A stretch of DNA of 59,698 nt from CAYXDO01 sp964463485 (GCA_964463485.1 CAYXDO010000061.1:1-59698); one strand, 5' to 3'; shown: positions 42,844-53,036, counted from the stretch's first letter. Numbers and translations are program-made. The notes: generated from the letters alone by a model not told the origin.

Positions 42844-44655
42844 TCACTTTCGACGAAACACGACGAGTCGCTCTCCCTCGGCCTCGACCTCCAAGACCTT
42901 CTCGAATTCGTTCCCGTCCGCCAGGCGGGATCGAGCGGGCTCCGCGAGTGCGGCCATATCTCCCGGAGACATGACGAGCCAGCGGATGCGGAGCGCGTCC
43001 AGGCTCTCCACGTCCAGCGACCGGCGGATCCGGGCGTGATGACTGTAGGCTTGGTACAGAGGCGGCAGGTCGTACGGATGGGTAGCCGCAGCGAGCTCCG
43101 GCGCGAAACCGGGTGTCAGAAAGCCCCCTGCCCCGGCTACTCCGAGGTTGGTGGCGAAGACCGCCTCGCGTGGCGGCACCAACGGCCCCAAGGCTTCGGC
43201 GAGCTCTCGATAAACGCGTGCGGGCGGCCCGAACTGCATGGCTGGCACCCCTAGCTTTCCGTCGAGGATCGAGACTCTCAGGAGCCACACGGTGCCGGAA
43301 GAGAGTGCGCTGACGACCAGCCCCACGGCGAGCGCTCTTCGTCCGCGAGCCCACCAGACTCCCGCGAGCTCCGCGACGAGCGCGTTCGCGACGAAGAGCG
43401 CGACCGCGTGGAATTTCACGATATCCCAGCTGCGCTGATACACGAGGACGTTGGGCACCACGAACCCCACGACCGCAGCGAACCACAACGCCGCCCGAAG
43501 CGGATCCCGACGTGGACCGACCCAAATCAAGACGATGATTTGGGGGGAGAAGAGCAGCACGTGATGAACGAGGCCGAGCAGGACCGACGAGTCGAGCTGC
43601 GAGCCGAAGACGAGGCTCGAGTGGCCGAGCCCTCGGAGCGCTCCTCCGAAGGCGAACGCGAGCGCGAGCCCTGCGACTAGGCTCACGAGGTCCATGGCGA
43701 GGGTCCGAATGCGGTCGGCGTCCTTGGAGAGTATGAAGCGCACACACGCGGCCGCTCCTAGGGCCAACCCAGCGACGCCGAAGTAGATCACGTGCGCCAA
43801 ACACAGCGCCCCCACCGAGAGAGCCACGAGCCATCGTCGCAACTCCCTCTTCGGACCGGTGTCGAGCAACACGGCGACGAGAAAAGCGGGCATGCCGGCG
43901 CCCTGAGGGTGCTGGAAAAAATTGGAGATCGTCCCGGGGGGGACGCTCTGGTACCACCGGCCCGGGAACGGAAGCCTCGGGAGCTCGAGTGAGCCGAACT
44001 CCTGGAAGAACAGCCACAGGCCGACTCCCGAACCCATCGGAAGGAGCGCCGCGGCCAGCCACTCGGGCGCACCCAAGGCGCGTCCCAACTCTGCTCCGAG
44101 CAACAGCAACAGCACGAAGAGCCACAGGCCGGCGACGTCGAGGGCGAGGTGAGTACTTACTCCGGAGAATGCGCGGACTTCGGCAGCGAGCACGTCGAAG
44201 CCGTAGTGATAGGGCAGGCGCTGGGACGGGTACAGCGCGTTGACTACCGGAGAGACTCCGCGAGCGATCGCGCCGGTCACCGGCAGGTGTACGTTCGACT
44301 CGTCCCAGAAATTGCCAAGAAAAGACGCGAATCCCACCAGCGTGACGAGCACGCCGAGTCCGAACAGCTCGAGCTTCGTGGGCCACCGCGGCCAAATCGT
44401 CGGAGCTTCCCGGGGCCCCACGGCCAAGTAACTGAGTGCGGCGAGACCAGCCAAGGCAATTGTCGCACTCACAATACTCTCGGTGAACCGAGCGAGCTCG
44501 AGCGGCAAAGTCATCAGCGTCAGCGTCATCAGCCCGAGCTCCAGAGCTCCGCGATCCTCGGAGGCGCGGCCCAGGATGCGGCCCCAAGCGAGCGTGAGTA
44601 TGGCTCCGACGCCGACCAGGCCGACCGCGCCGAGCGCCTGCACGAGCAACGTCAC
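42844..44655 (-). CDS. polytopic membrane protein, GT-C glycosyltransferase-like
   Basis: 603 residues from a GTG at 44655. It has about eleven to thirteen hydrophobic segments to about residue 480, then a soluble C-terminal domain ending FEKVLEVEAEGERLVVF. Early in the chain, after the third segment, NFWDESNVHLP carries Asp118-Glu119 in a first outer loop, as in GT-C sugar transferases. This assignment is by topology and motif only. The start overlaps the manA stop (GTGA), so both are one transcript, which fits a role in glycan assembly. Confidence 0.75.
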   Translation of the reverse strand: MTLLVQALGAVGLVGVGAILTLAWGRILGRASEDRGALELGLMTLTLMTLPLELARFTESIVSATIALAGLAALSYLAVGPREAPTIWPRWPTKLELFGLGVLVTLVGFASFLGNFWDESNVHLPVTGAIARGVSPVVNALYPSQRLPYHYGFDVLAAEVRAFSGVSTHLALDVAGLWLFVLLLLLGAELGRALGAPEWLAAALLPMGSGVGLWLFFQEFGSLELPRLPFPGRWYQSVPPGTISNFFQHPQGAGMPAFLVAVLLDTGPKRELRRWLVALSVGALCLAHVIYFGVAGLALGAAACVRFILSKDADRIRTLAMDLVSLVAGLALAFAFGGALRGLGHSSLVFGSQLDSSVLLGLVHHVLLFSPQIIVLIWVGPRRDPLRAALWFAAVVGFVVPNVLVYQRSWDIVKFHAVALFVANALVAELAGVWWARGRRALAVGLVVSALSSGTVWLLRVSILDGKLGVPAMQFGPPARVYRELAEALGPLVPPREAVFATNLGVAGAGGFLTPGFAPELAAATHPYDLPPLYQAYSHHARIRRSLDVESLDALRIRWLVMSPGDMAALAEPARSRLADGNEFEKVLEVEAEGERLVVFRRK

Positions 44656-45785
44656 GGAACGAAGACGCGATGGAACGCGAAGAGGCCGCGAGCCACGTAC
44701 TCGGCGCAGCTGGCCGAGACTACGACTGCGCGCCCCGGACTCATGGGGACGCTCGCGGCTCTGGGCGAGAGCGCCTCGAGCTCGCCGCTGCCGTGGAGCC
44801 CGATCAAAATCTCCAGGCTGGCAGGAGCGATTCGCTCGGCGCCGGAGACCGAAACCTCTTCCACCGCGAAGCGATCGGACGGTGACGAGTAGCGGCGGCG
44901 GCCAGAGACGACGGGCGGCGATTCAAGCGCGATCGGTGAGTCGGAGCTCGCGGAGAGGAACGCTCCGACGTCCACGGTTTTTGGCGTGAGCCCGCCGCGC
45001 AGGACGTTGTCCGAGCTCGCCATGACCTCGAGGCCGGTGCCGACGAGGTAGAGGTGCGGCGTGCCGGTCGGGATCGCGATCGACTCTCCCGGCTGCAGAC
45101 ACGCGTACGAGAGCAAGAGCGGCGAGAGCGCGGCGGGGTCTCTCGGATAGCGTCCGGCGAGCTCGCGCGCCCACTGAAACACCGGCTCGGCGGGCCACCG
45201 CTCCACCTGTTGGAGCACCTTGCGGACGCGAAGCTCGGGGTCGAGGAGGACCTCGGCGAGCAGCTCGACCGGTTTGACCGACTCACCGACCGGCGCGGCG
45301 GTCGCGCTGATGAAGCCCACGCGTTCGAGCAGCGCCTTGGCTTCGTCGATCGGCCGTAGCCCGGCGAGCACCTCGAACGGTGAGAGCGCCACGAGGAGCT
45401 CTGGCTTGGCGTTCGGGTCGGCCATCGAGGGCGTGGCGACTCCGAGCGCGCGCTCGTCCAAGAAGCGCTTCCGCGCGAGCTCGGCGGACGGGTGGACCTG
45501 GAGCGACAATGGTTCCGCGGCCGCCAACAGCTTGACCAGAAACGGCATCGACGGCCCGAAACGTTCGACGTCGCGTCGACCCAGGAGCTCCGCGGGCGAC
45601 TCGGCGATCAGCTCGAGGAGCGACCGGTCGGCGCACCTGGCCGGGCCGCGCGGGTGCGCTCCGAACCAGAGCTCGGCCCACGGCTGGGTCGCCTCGGGCA
45701 GGCCAAGCAACTGCGGCAGCGCGCTGCGAGAGCCCCACGCGTAGCGCATGAGGTGCGGTTCCAAGCGTGCAACGCTCTGGGCCAA
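44652..45785 (-). CDS. manA: mannose-6-phosphate isomerase, class I
   Basis: 377 residues from a TTG at 45785. The N-terminus LEPHLMRYAWGS is the family start, followed by WAELWFGAHPRGP. Zinc ligands are visible in LSLQVHPSAELA (Gln and His), DPNAKPELLVAL (Glu) and GTPHLYLVG (His). It interconverts mannose-6-phosphate and fructose-6-phosphate. The next gene in the operon is a GT-C-like membrane protein, which may use mannose-derived donors. An ATG 12 codons downstream of the TTG is a less likely start because it would remove conserved residues. Confidence 0.9.
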   Translation of the reverse strand: MAQSVARLEPHLMRYAWGSRSALPQLLGLPEATQPWAELWFGAHPRGPARCADRSLLELIAESPAELLGRRDVERFGPSMPFLVKLLAAAEPLSLQVHPSAELARKRFLDERALGVATPSMADPNAKPELLVALSPFEVLAGLRPIDEAKALLERVGFISATAAPVGESVKPVELLAEVLLDPELRVRKVLQQVERWPAEPVFQWARELAGRYPRDPAALSPLLLSYACLQPGESIAIPTGTPHLYLVGTGLEVMASSDNVLRGGLTPKTVDVGAFLSASSDSPIALESPPVVSGRRRYSSPSDRFAVEEVSVSGAERIAPASLEILIGLHGSGELEALSPRAASVPMSPGRAVVVSASCAEYVARGLFAFHRVFVP

Positions 45786-45873
45786 CGAGCAGCTTCTACG
45801 CTATCCACTCGGTCGGCGCCAACGCTCACCAGGCGCCGTTCTTTCGGAGACCGGATCGTGCGAAGATAGCGAC

Positions 45874-46917
45874 ATGAGAGTCGCGCTCGGAACTGGCTTG
45901 GTGCTCACGCTCACTTCGGCGCTCGTCTTCGGCGCCGACACGAAAGCGAAGACCAAAGCCGATGCGGGCCAAGCGCCGGAAGCGGACGCCTCCGTGGCCG
46001 ACCCCAAGGCCTACGCGCAGGCGATCACTTCGCTCGAGGCCGTGTACACGGCTCACCCGCTGCCAGAGGTGCTGCTGAACGTCGCCGGGCTCTACGAGCT
46101 TTGGGACGGCCACTGCAAAGAGACGCTCGACACCTATCGTAAGTTCTTCAACGCCTGCACTGGCTGTCCGTCGCTCGCGTACGCCACCGAGCGCTTCGAT
46201 CGCGCGATCGATCGCTGCATCGAAGATCCGGAAGAAGAGATCGCGGTGCGAAGCCAATACATGGTGCCGACGCCCGAGGAGCCTCACGAGAGCTCGGCGG
46301 ACGCGACGCGCGACGAGATCATCGACTTGCTGCACGAGGTGGAGAAGGTCGATCGAGCGGAGGCGAGCCTGCTGTTCGTGGCGGTCGCCGAGAGCAACGT
46401 ACGCGCGCAGACGTTGAACGAGGTCCGCATCAAGGCGTGGAACGTGTTGAAGCGCTCCGAGGCGACGCCTGCGCAGGTCTTCTCGCTCCTGCAGCGAATC
46501 AAACGCGTCGACCTCGAGAAGTATCAGAACATGATCACTCGGCTCGCCGAGGCCGAGACCAAGCGGGATCAAGCCGCGCTGAATTTGCTACGGCTCCAAG
46601 GCGTCCAGCTCCTCGACGAGCGCTCGTCCAAGCCCGAGCCCACGTCGGGGTTGAGCGGCTGTCACGCCAACCCGAAGCGCGAGTGGGGCTTTCTGACGGT
46701 CGACACCGCGCCGTGGAGCACCGTGTTCGTGAATGGCAAAAAGCAAGGGAGCACGCCCGTCTCTCGAGTCGAGGTGCTGGCCGGGTGTGCGACGATTCGC
46801 GCGGTGGACGGCGCGTCGGGCCGAGAAGTGGTCAAGAACGTGACGATCCGCCCGAATCTGAACGCGATCCTGACGATCGACCTCGTCAAGGGGACCGATC
46901 GAATTCGGTACGATTGA
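45874..46917 (+). CDS. secreted protein with C-terminal PEGA domain
   Basis: 347 residues from the ATG at 45874. MRVALGTGLVLTLTSALVFGA is a signal peptide. The mid-part is helical, TPR-like (LPEVLLNVAGLYELW and CKETLDTYRKFF). The end is a PEGA domain: FLTVDTAPWSTVFVNGKKQG with a following STPVSRVEVLAG. Such proteins are common in myxobacterial envelopes. The next gene follows 55 bases downstream, so the two may be expressed together. Confidence 0.8.
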   Translation: MRVALGTGLVLTLTSALVFGADTKAKTKADAGQAPEADASVADPKAYAQAITSLEAVYTAHPLPEVLLNVAGLYELWDGHCKETLDTYRKFFNACTGCPSLAYATERFDRAIDRCIEDPEEEIAVRSQYMVPTPEEPHESSADATRDEIIDLLHEVEKVDRAEASLLFVAVAESNVRAQTLNEVRIKAWNVLKRSEATPAQVFSLLQRIKRVDLEKYQNMITRLAEAETKRDQAALNLLRLQGVQLLDERSSKPEPTSGLSGCHANPKREWGFLTVDTAPWSTVFVNGKKQGSTPVSRVEVLAGCATIRAVDGASGREVVKNVTIRPNLNAILTIDLVKGTDRIRYD

Positions 46918-46972
46918 AAAAGAGTAGGACCTGGAAGTTGACGACCTCCACAGCCTCGGGTTTGTTCCGAAC

Positions 46973-49900
46973 ATGAGAACCGCCCGCGTCATGCGGGAAT
47001 CCGGCGCGAGCTTCACGGCTCAGGTCGACCGCCTTGCGACGACCAGCTTGCTCCTCGTGACCTCCGAGCAGCTCGGTTATCGCGAGCGCGTTCTCATCGA
47101 GATCTTCGGCGCACGATCGTTCGGCGAGGTGGTGTTCGTATCGCCGAATCCACCGGGGTTCGGCGTGATGCTCGAGCCCACGCCGGAGATCGTCGGGGCC
47201 ATCCAAGCCGAGCTCGATCGCGAGTCGGCCAATCCCACTCCTGCGCCCGACGAACGAGAGGCGATGCTCGCCGAATGGCGTGAGTACTGGCACCGCCTCA
47301 ACCCGGAACAACAGACCGCATACTGGGCGCAGCTCGACGACACGCAGCGCCAAGACCTCACCGCGGCGCTCTCTCCGTCCGCACGGCCCGCGGCGACCCG
47401 CCCCCCTGAGCCACAACCTTCGTTCGCCCAGTCCAACCCAGACATGGCTCGCTGGTGGTCCCAGGCGACCCTCGAACAGCGCGCCTCGTGGTGGACCCAG
47501 CTCTCGCAAGATCAGCAGGCGACCCTCTGGAGCCAGCTCTCCGCCGAAGATCAGTCGTCCCTCTCGAGCTACGTGAACGCGATGGCGGCGCAAGCTCAGC
47601 AAGCTTCGCAACCTCAGCAGCAACAACCTCAGCAACAACCTCAGCAGCAACCTCAGCAGCAACAACCTCAGCAGCAGCAACCTCAGCAGCAGCAACCTCA
47701 GCAACAACCTCAGCAGCAACCGCAACCCTACCCGACCCCTCAACCTCCTCAGTACCAAGCGCCGCAAGCACCTCGACCCCAGCCGCAAGCCTTCCCTCAG
47801 CCGACCGGAGAACAGGTCGCCTGGTGGAGCGCCCTTCCACCCGAGCATCAGGTCGCGTGGTGGATGCAGCTCACCCACGAGCAGCGCGCGTCGTGGTGGC
47901 CCGTACTGACGCAGGAGCAGCAGACCTGGTGGTGGAATCAACTCTCGCCGGACCAGCAGTCCTGGTGGCAGACGTACGTCATTCAGCCTAGCTGGAGCCA
48001 AGCCGCGCCCGCGCAACCGAACCCCTACGCTGCTCCCGCCGCGCCGCAGCCGAACGTGTACGCCGCTCCGGCTCAGCCGGCCTCGTTCGCTCCATCGCCA
48101 TACGCCCCAGCGCCCAACTCGTATGCACCCCAACCATCGGTTGCGATGACGCAGTCACACCCTGCGATCAACCCCGAACCGGCGCCCGCGGCGCGCCCAG
48201 CTCACCTCATCCAGCCGATCTCTGCAGGCCCGACACCCGAGCCCCCGCCGATTCCGGCGCGAAGCCGGGCACCGGAGCCGGTGGTCAGCTCCTCGGAGAT
48301 CGAGATCACCGCGGGCGTCGTGCTGCAGATCGTCGACGGAGAAGTGGAGCTCGGCAGCGAGCTCGAGGCGCTCGCGGCTTGTTTGTGGGTGCTGGCGGGG
48401 CGGCCGCTGGTCGTATCCGGTCACGTCGAGCCTTCGCGCATCGTCGACGTGATCTACGGAGAGACTCGGATCGCATTCGATCCCACGGTCCCAATGCCCG
48501 AAGGGCTCGTGGCGATCGAGCCGCGCGACGAAGAGCCGCTCAAGGAGCTCGCGCGATCGATCGCCCGCGTGATCGATGACGTGCTCGCGCTGCCGCGCGT
48601 TCAGGACGCTCCGATCGTCATCACGCCGCCGCCGATGGCGTCTCCGGTGCCTGAGGACGAGCCGGAGCCGCCGCCGTCCGACGTGCCCGAGCTCGACGGA
48701 GCGGTGGTGCGATTCCGCTCGCTCGCGCAGCTCAGAGTGCAGTTCCGAGTGAACCTCAAGCAGAGCGCGCTGGTCGTGAAGTCGCCGCCGATCGCGCCAG
48801 GCACGGCGAAGACGTTGGAGCTCGAGATTCCCGGCGCCGATCCGGTGACGCTGTATTGCACGGCGGCGTTTCAGGGGGCCGGAACGGTCGGGTTCGTCGT
48901 GGGCGACCTCGACAAGAAACGAGGCGCCCTCGAGGACATCATGGCCGGCGTCGCGCCCAAGAAGTCGGCTACGACGTCGAGCCCTGCTCGGCCCGCTGTT
49001 CGGCAATCGGTGCCACCTGCGCCCAAAACGCCGGGCGTCGAGTCTTGGAAAGGGCCGTTCAACGGCATGGGCGACAACAAGGCGCTGTTCGAGTTCACCA
49101 CGCGCGCGGCCCAGAGCCTCGACGAAGCCAAGAAGAGCTACGTCGCCCAGCTCGACTACCTCTTGCGCGCCACCGAGACCCGCGTGATCGCGCGGTTCAA
49201 GCTCAAGGACCGCACGCTCGCCGTGTGGGTCGCCGACGGGCGCGTCCACCAGGCGAAGTGGGAGCCGACACAGGAGGACGACTCCCTGGGCCGGCGCCTC
49301 ATGCGCGACAAGAAAATCAGCAATACGACCCTGAGAGACGCGCTGACCCGCGCGAGCCAGACCAAGCAGCCGCTCGGCACCGCGCTCGTCTCCATGGGCA
49401 AGATCACCAAGGCCACCCTTCACGCGACGATTCGAGAGCAGATGTTCGACCGCCTGAACTCCCTCTTCGACGAGACCGGCACGCTCGAGGTCAGCCCCTA
49501 CGTCGAGCCCGACACGGCGAACGGAATTCCGATCTCCTACCCGGCGCCCCCGCTGATCGCGAACCTCATCCGAGAGCGGGTCCGTCGGATCACCGGACCG
49601 GAGCTCGAGGCGCTGCTCACGCCGAACAACGAGCGAGAGCTCGCCGTGGTGGCGGACCGGCTCGACCCGAACTTGGCCTTGCCCAAAAAGGAGATGCGCT
49701 TCTTCGAACGAGCTCAGTCTCAGCCCATGCGGCTGATGGACGCCGCGACCATCACGGCCACCGCCCCGACCGACACCCACCGAGCGGCGCTCGTCGGCCT
49801 CGCGCTCGGGATTTTGGAGATCCGCGGAAAGCTCAACGTGGTCGCCAAGGACCGCAGCAAGGAAGTGCTGAAGGACTACTCGCTGCGTTATGAGCAGGCC

Positions 49901-50323
49901 AAAAAGGGCACCCCGTTCGAGGTGCTCGGTCTGCACTGGTCCGCGAGCGAGGCTAGCGTCGAGTCGGCTTATCTTGGGCTGGTCGAAGAAATCAGGACCT
50001 CCGAGAAAAACGTGAACGGAGAAGCCAAAGCGCTCGCGGGGAAGTACCTTGAGGTTGTCAACCGAGCCCACGCGGCGCTGGCGAACAAGAGCGCACGCAG
50101 GGAGGTTCGCGACAAAGTCGTCCCTCGATCCGAACGGAAGGCGGCCGCCGACCATCTCGTGAACCAGGCCGAAATGCTCCTGATCCGAGGCGCGTCAAAG
50201 GAAGCCCGCGTCGCTCTCGAGACCGCCGAAGAGCTCGCGAGCACACCCAAAGCCTTGTTCTTGCTCGATCGAATTCGAAAGGGCGGCGCCGCCGAGCAAA
50301 GCACTGTCGAAGAACTGGAGTAA
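46973..50323 (+). CDS. PilZ/DUF4388-type protein with W-rich repeats and PQQ linker
   Basis: 1116 residues, layout in order: a short PilZ-like beta segment (1-75), tryptophan repeats (about 102-132 and 160-200), a poly-PQQ linker (206-251), a second set of repeats (283-337, unit WWxxLxxEQxxx of 12 residues), a proline-rich stretch to about 420, a region with ASCLWVLAGRPLVVSG-like strands, a second PilZ-like part (about 580-640, RFRSLAQLRVQFRVN), and a DUF4388/PATAN-like part with DYLLRATETRVIARF and VADGRVHQAKW. A J-domain-like helix pair (PFEVLGLHWSASEASVESAY) and a helical tail close it. I see no membrane segment. PilZ-like parts suggest nucleotide or motility signalling; the role of the repeats is unknown. 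Confidence 0.7.
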   Translation: MRTARVMRESGASFTAQVDRLATTSLLLVTSEQLGYRERVLIEIFGARSFGEVVFVSPNPPGFGVMLEPTPEIVGAIQAELDRESANPTPAPDEREAMLAEWREYWHRLNPEQQTAYWAQLDDTQRQDLTAALSPSARPAATRPPEPQPSFAQSNPDMARWWSQATLEQRASWWTQLSQDQQATLWSQLSAEDQSSLSSYVNAMAAQAQQASQPQQQQPQQQPQQQPQQQQPQQQQPQQQQPQQQPQQQPQPYPTPQPPQYQAPQAPRPQPQAFPQPTGEQVAWWSALPPEHQVAWWMQLTHEQRASWWPVLTQEQQTWWWNQLSPDQQSWWQTYVIQPSWSQAAPAQPNPYAAPAAPQPNVYAAPAQPASFAPSPYAPAPNSYAPQPSVAMTQSHPAINPEPAPAARPAHLIQPISAGPTPEPPPIPARSRAPEPVVSSSEIEITAGVVLQIVDGEVELGSELEALAACLWVLAGRPLVVSGHVEPSRIVDVIYGETRIAFDPTVPMPEGLVAIEPRDEEPLKELARSIARVIDDVLALPRVQDAPIVITPPPMASPVPEDEPEPPPSDVPELDGAVVRFRSLAQLRVQFRVNLKQSALVVKSPPIAPGTAKTLELEIPGADPVTLYCTAAFQGAGTVGFVVGDLDKKRGALEDIMAGVAPKKSATTSSPARPAVRQSVPPAPKTPGVESWKGPFNGMGDNKALFEFTTRAAQSLDEAKKSYVAQLDYLLRATETRVIARFKLKDRTLAVWVADGRVHQAKWEPTQEDDSLGRRLMRDKKISNTTLRDALTRASQTKQPLGTALVSMGKITKATLHATIREQMFDRLNSLFDETGTLEVSPYVEPDTANGIPISYPAPPLIANLIRERVRRITGPELEALLTPNNERELAVVADRLDPNLALPKKEMRFFERAQSQPMRLMDAATITATAPTDTHRAALVGLALGILEIRGKLNVVAKDRSKEVLKDYSLRYEQAKKGTPFEVLGLHWSASEASVESAYLGLVEEIRTSEKNVNGEAKALAGKYLEVVNRAHAALANKSARREVRDKVVPRSERKAAADHLVNQAEMLLIRGASKEARVALETAEELASTPKALFLLDRIRKGGAAEQSTVEELE
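47611..47727 (+). repeat. coding CAG/CAA repeat encoding poly-PQQ
   Basis: CCTCAGCAGCAA and CCTCAGCAACAA units recur about eleven times in frame. Third-base changes between CAG and CAA show it is not a pure microsatellite. Confidence 0.85.
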
Positions 50324-50766
50324 CTCGCGCCCTGTTCCGAAAGTAGAGCCCTGTTCCGAACCCTGTCCGAAAGTCTAGAGTGTGCCGAAGGCCCTCAGAA
50401 CCGAAGGTCCCGGGTTACAGACGAGATTGCCTAGAGCCTCAAAGGGGCGACACGATTCTCCGCTCGGCAATCCGCTCGGACGGATCTAGCCTCAGCGTCG
50501 AAGGCGGACACGGAGGGCACAAAAGATCTCTCATCCATCATCTCTGTGCTCGTGGGCTTCGGCTCTGTGCCCTCTGTGGTTTCTCCGATGGTCACGAATT
50601 TGCGGGTTCGTGTGCTAAGTAGAGGTTCTGCAAGGACTTCGTGCCTGGACCGGGACCCCATCCGTCGCAGCGTGACCCTTTTTTAGCCATTTCTGGGCCA
50701 ACACAAACGAATGCGCTTCCGCATCTAGGGCTTTTCATCGGGCTCGGGTTCTGCGACGCTCCTCCC
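50324..50766. other. intergenic region with small repeats
   Basis: 443 bases. CCCTGTTCCGAA occurs three times in variant form at 50331-50378. GGACACGGAGGGCACA (50499-50514) faces CTCTGTGCCCTCTGTG (50563-50578) as an inverted repeat. A partial end of the hexamer element, TCTGCAAGGACTTCGTGCC, is at about 50627-50645. A T6 run at 50681-50686 follows no clear stem. Confidence 0.6.
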
Positions 50767-52644
50767 GTGGATTCTCCACGCACCCTCAACCCCGCTGAAG
50801 GAAATGCCCGCGCCGCCGTTCGCGGCGCCGACGGGGCAAACTGCAAGGCGACGGACGAGTTGTTCTCCGCGGTGTTCGATTCGCTGCCCGCGGCGGTCTT
50901 GGTGCTCAACGAAGAGCGCCAGATCACGCACGCGAATCGCGCGGCCGAGGCGCTCTTTGGACGCTCGCTAGACGACCTCGTGACGCGATCCACGGACGAG
51001 CTGCTACCCAACGCACGGGTTGCGCTCCGAAAGAACGGGGCCGAGATCGGGGTGAGCGCGACCCATTCGGTGTTCCGAGTCAACGGGATAAATCACAGCG
51101 CGGTGGTCCTCCGGCAGGCCGATGCCCCGGACGAGCTCGCGCATAGGCTGATTCACAACTGCTCGGACGCCGTCGTGATTCACTCTCCTGGGCCTGCCTT
51201 GGTGGTTCGATCGGCCAACGCGCCGGCCGCGCTGCTTTTTGGTGTCGCGAAACCGGAGGACCTCTTTGGCCGGTCCCTGGCGGACTTCGTCCATCCGGAA
51301 GAAGCGAGTGACATCCCGAACACGCAGCGCGGCTTCGAGGCGCATGGCTCGTCGCCGAAGGCGTTCGACGCGGGCGAATGGAGGCTCGTCAACGCCCAGG
51401 GGTCGATCTCGGTCGTGCAGGTGCGGTCGCTTCGCGTCTCCTTCGAATCGGAGGAGACCGTCAGTTTCATTCGCGACGTCACCGAGGAACAGCGCGCCCG
51501 CTCGCAGCTGATCGTCTCGGAGCGCCTGGCCTCCGTGGGAACGCTCGCCGCAGGCTTCGCCCACGAGCTGCGCACACCCCTTGCCGCGGTGGTGGGCAAC
51601 CTGGAGCTCGCGGGAGGCCGGTTGGCCGAGCTCTCGGCGGCAGGGGAGCGCATCGACGACATCGTCGGAGAAGTCTCGGACGCGAGAGAAGCGGCGGAGC
51701 GACTGCGCGAGCTGGTGCGAGACCTGAGCATCTTCTCCCGAGCCGACGACGAAAAGCGGTCGGTCGATCTCCGCAGCGTGTTCGACTCTTCGATCCGCAT
51801 GGCTTGGCACGAGATTCGTGGGAAAGCTCGCCTCGTGCGGCAGCTCGAGGAGCTCCCGGCGATCATCGGCAACGAGTCCCGGCTCGGGCAGCTCTTCTTG
51901 AATCTCCTGGTCAACGCCGCTCAAGCCATCCCGGAGGGCGACCCTGAACACCAGGAAATCAGGCTCTCCGCCGTCGTGGACTCGCTCGGCCGTGTTGAAG
52001 TGAGCGTATCCGACACGGGCGTCGGCATCCCCACCCACCTCCTCCCGCGTCTGTTCACTCCGTTCTTCACGACCAAGCCGGTGGGGGTCGGGACCGGTCT
52101 CGGGCTCTCGATTTGCCACCGAATCGTCACCAGCCTCGGAGGCGAGATCAGGTGCGAGAGCCGCTTGGGCGAGGGCACGACCTTTCGGGTGACACTGCCA
52201 CCCGCCGACGCAAGCGCACCGGCGCGAAAGAGAGTCTCGTCGCCTGGGCCACAGCCGACCGCTCCGGTCTCGCGGCGAACCATCCTCATCGTGGACGACG
52301 AGCCGGTCATCTTGTCGTTGGTTCGACGGATTCTGAAGACCGACGATGTCGAGGAGTGCACGAGAGGGGCCGACGCGGTGGCGCTCCTGGCGACTCGGCG
52401 GTTCGACATCATCATCTGCGACTTGGCGATGCCCGGCGGAGGTGGCGACGAGTTATACCGGGCGCTCGAGGCGAAGGACCCGGACCAAGCCAAGCGGTTC
52501 ATGCTGCTGACCGGAGGATCCTACAGCGAGAAGGCTCGGACGCTCATCGAGGCTCGGCGGATTCCGGTGCTCGTGAAGCCGTTCACCCCCGACGAGCTGA
52601 AGACCGCCGTGCGCCGTCTGGTCGAGCGTTCCACGCGGCCGTAG
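50767..52644 (+). CDS. PAS sensor histidine kinase fused to receiver domain
   Basis: About 625 residues from a GTG at 50767; an earlier GTG at 50641 is possible. Two PAS-like domains (about 28-110 and 125-240) come first. The phospho-acceptor box is FAHELRTPLAAV, followed by the N box LNLLVNAAQAI, G1 VSDTGVGIP and F/G2 FFTTKPVGVGTGLGLSI. A C-terminal receiver domain has DDEP, the phospho-Asp in IIICDLAMPG, the LTGG switch and Lys in VLVKPF. No membrane segment is seen, so it is probably cytoplasmic. It is an orphan hybrid kinase. Confidence 0.9.
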   Translation: MDSPRTLNPAEGNARAAVRGADGANCKATDELFSAVFDSLPAAVLVLNEERQITHANRAAEALFGRSLDDLVTRSTDELLPNARVALRKNGAEIGVSATHSVFRVNGINHSAVVLRQADAPDELAHRLIHNCSDAVVIHSPGPALVVRSANAPAALLFGVAKPEDLFGRSLADFVHPEEASDIPNTQRGFEAHGSSPKAFDAGEWRLVNAQGSISVVQVRSLRVSFESEETVSFIRDVTEEQRARSQLIVSERLASVGTLAAGFAHELRTPLAAVVGNLELAGGRLAELSAAGERIDDIVGEVSDAREAAERLRELVRDLSIFSRADDEKRSVDLRSVFDSSIRMAWHEIRGKARLVRQLEELPAIIGNESRLGQLFLNLLVNAAQAIPEGDPEHQEIRLSAVVDSLGRVEVSVSDTGVGIPTHLLPRLFTPFFTTKPVGVGTGLGLSICHRIVTSLGGEIRCESRLGEGTTFRVTLPPADASAPARKRVSSPGPQPTAPVSRRTILIVDDEPVILSLVRRILKTDDVEECTRGADAVALLATRRFDIIICDLAMPGGGGDELYRALEAKDPDQAKRFMLLTGGSYSEKARTLIEARRIPVLVKPFTPDELKTAVRRLVERSTRP

Positions 52645-52684
52645 CCGGTCCACCGAAGAGCCTGGTCACACGAAACCCCCGCAC

Positions 52685-52822
<138 letters not shown>

Positions 52823-52839
52823 TTTCGAGGACTTACGAC

Positions 52840-53028
52840 AGGATCGGGCAGGGCACGGGCACGGCATTTTCGGGACTGTCGAGGAGATCAAGAGGTGGTC
52901 CGCGCCACGGGCGAACCACCTCAGGAACCCAAGCCGTCTCTCGATGAGCAAGCCAGTAGCGTCGAAATTCGGCGGGACTCTGCGAGGACTTCGTGCCCGT
53001 GCCCGTGCCCGTGCCCGTGCCCGATCCT
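52840..53028. repeat. inverted-hexamer repeat element, copy B
   Basis: Ends AGGATCGGGCA and TGCCCGATCCT are inverted complements with GGGCAC/GTGCCC hexamers inside them. The interior shares TCCGCGCCACG, GCGAACCACCTCAGGA and GTCGAAATTCGGCG with copy A at 41777. It ends eight bases from the stop codon of the leftward gene. Confidence 0.75.
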
Positions 53029-53036
53029 ATCCTGAG

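Noticed and set aside
50681..50686. T-run as a rho-independent terminator before the hybrid kinase
   Set aside because: No GC-rich stem precedes the run.
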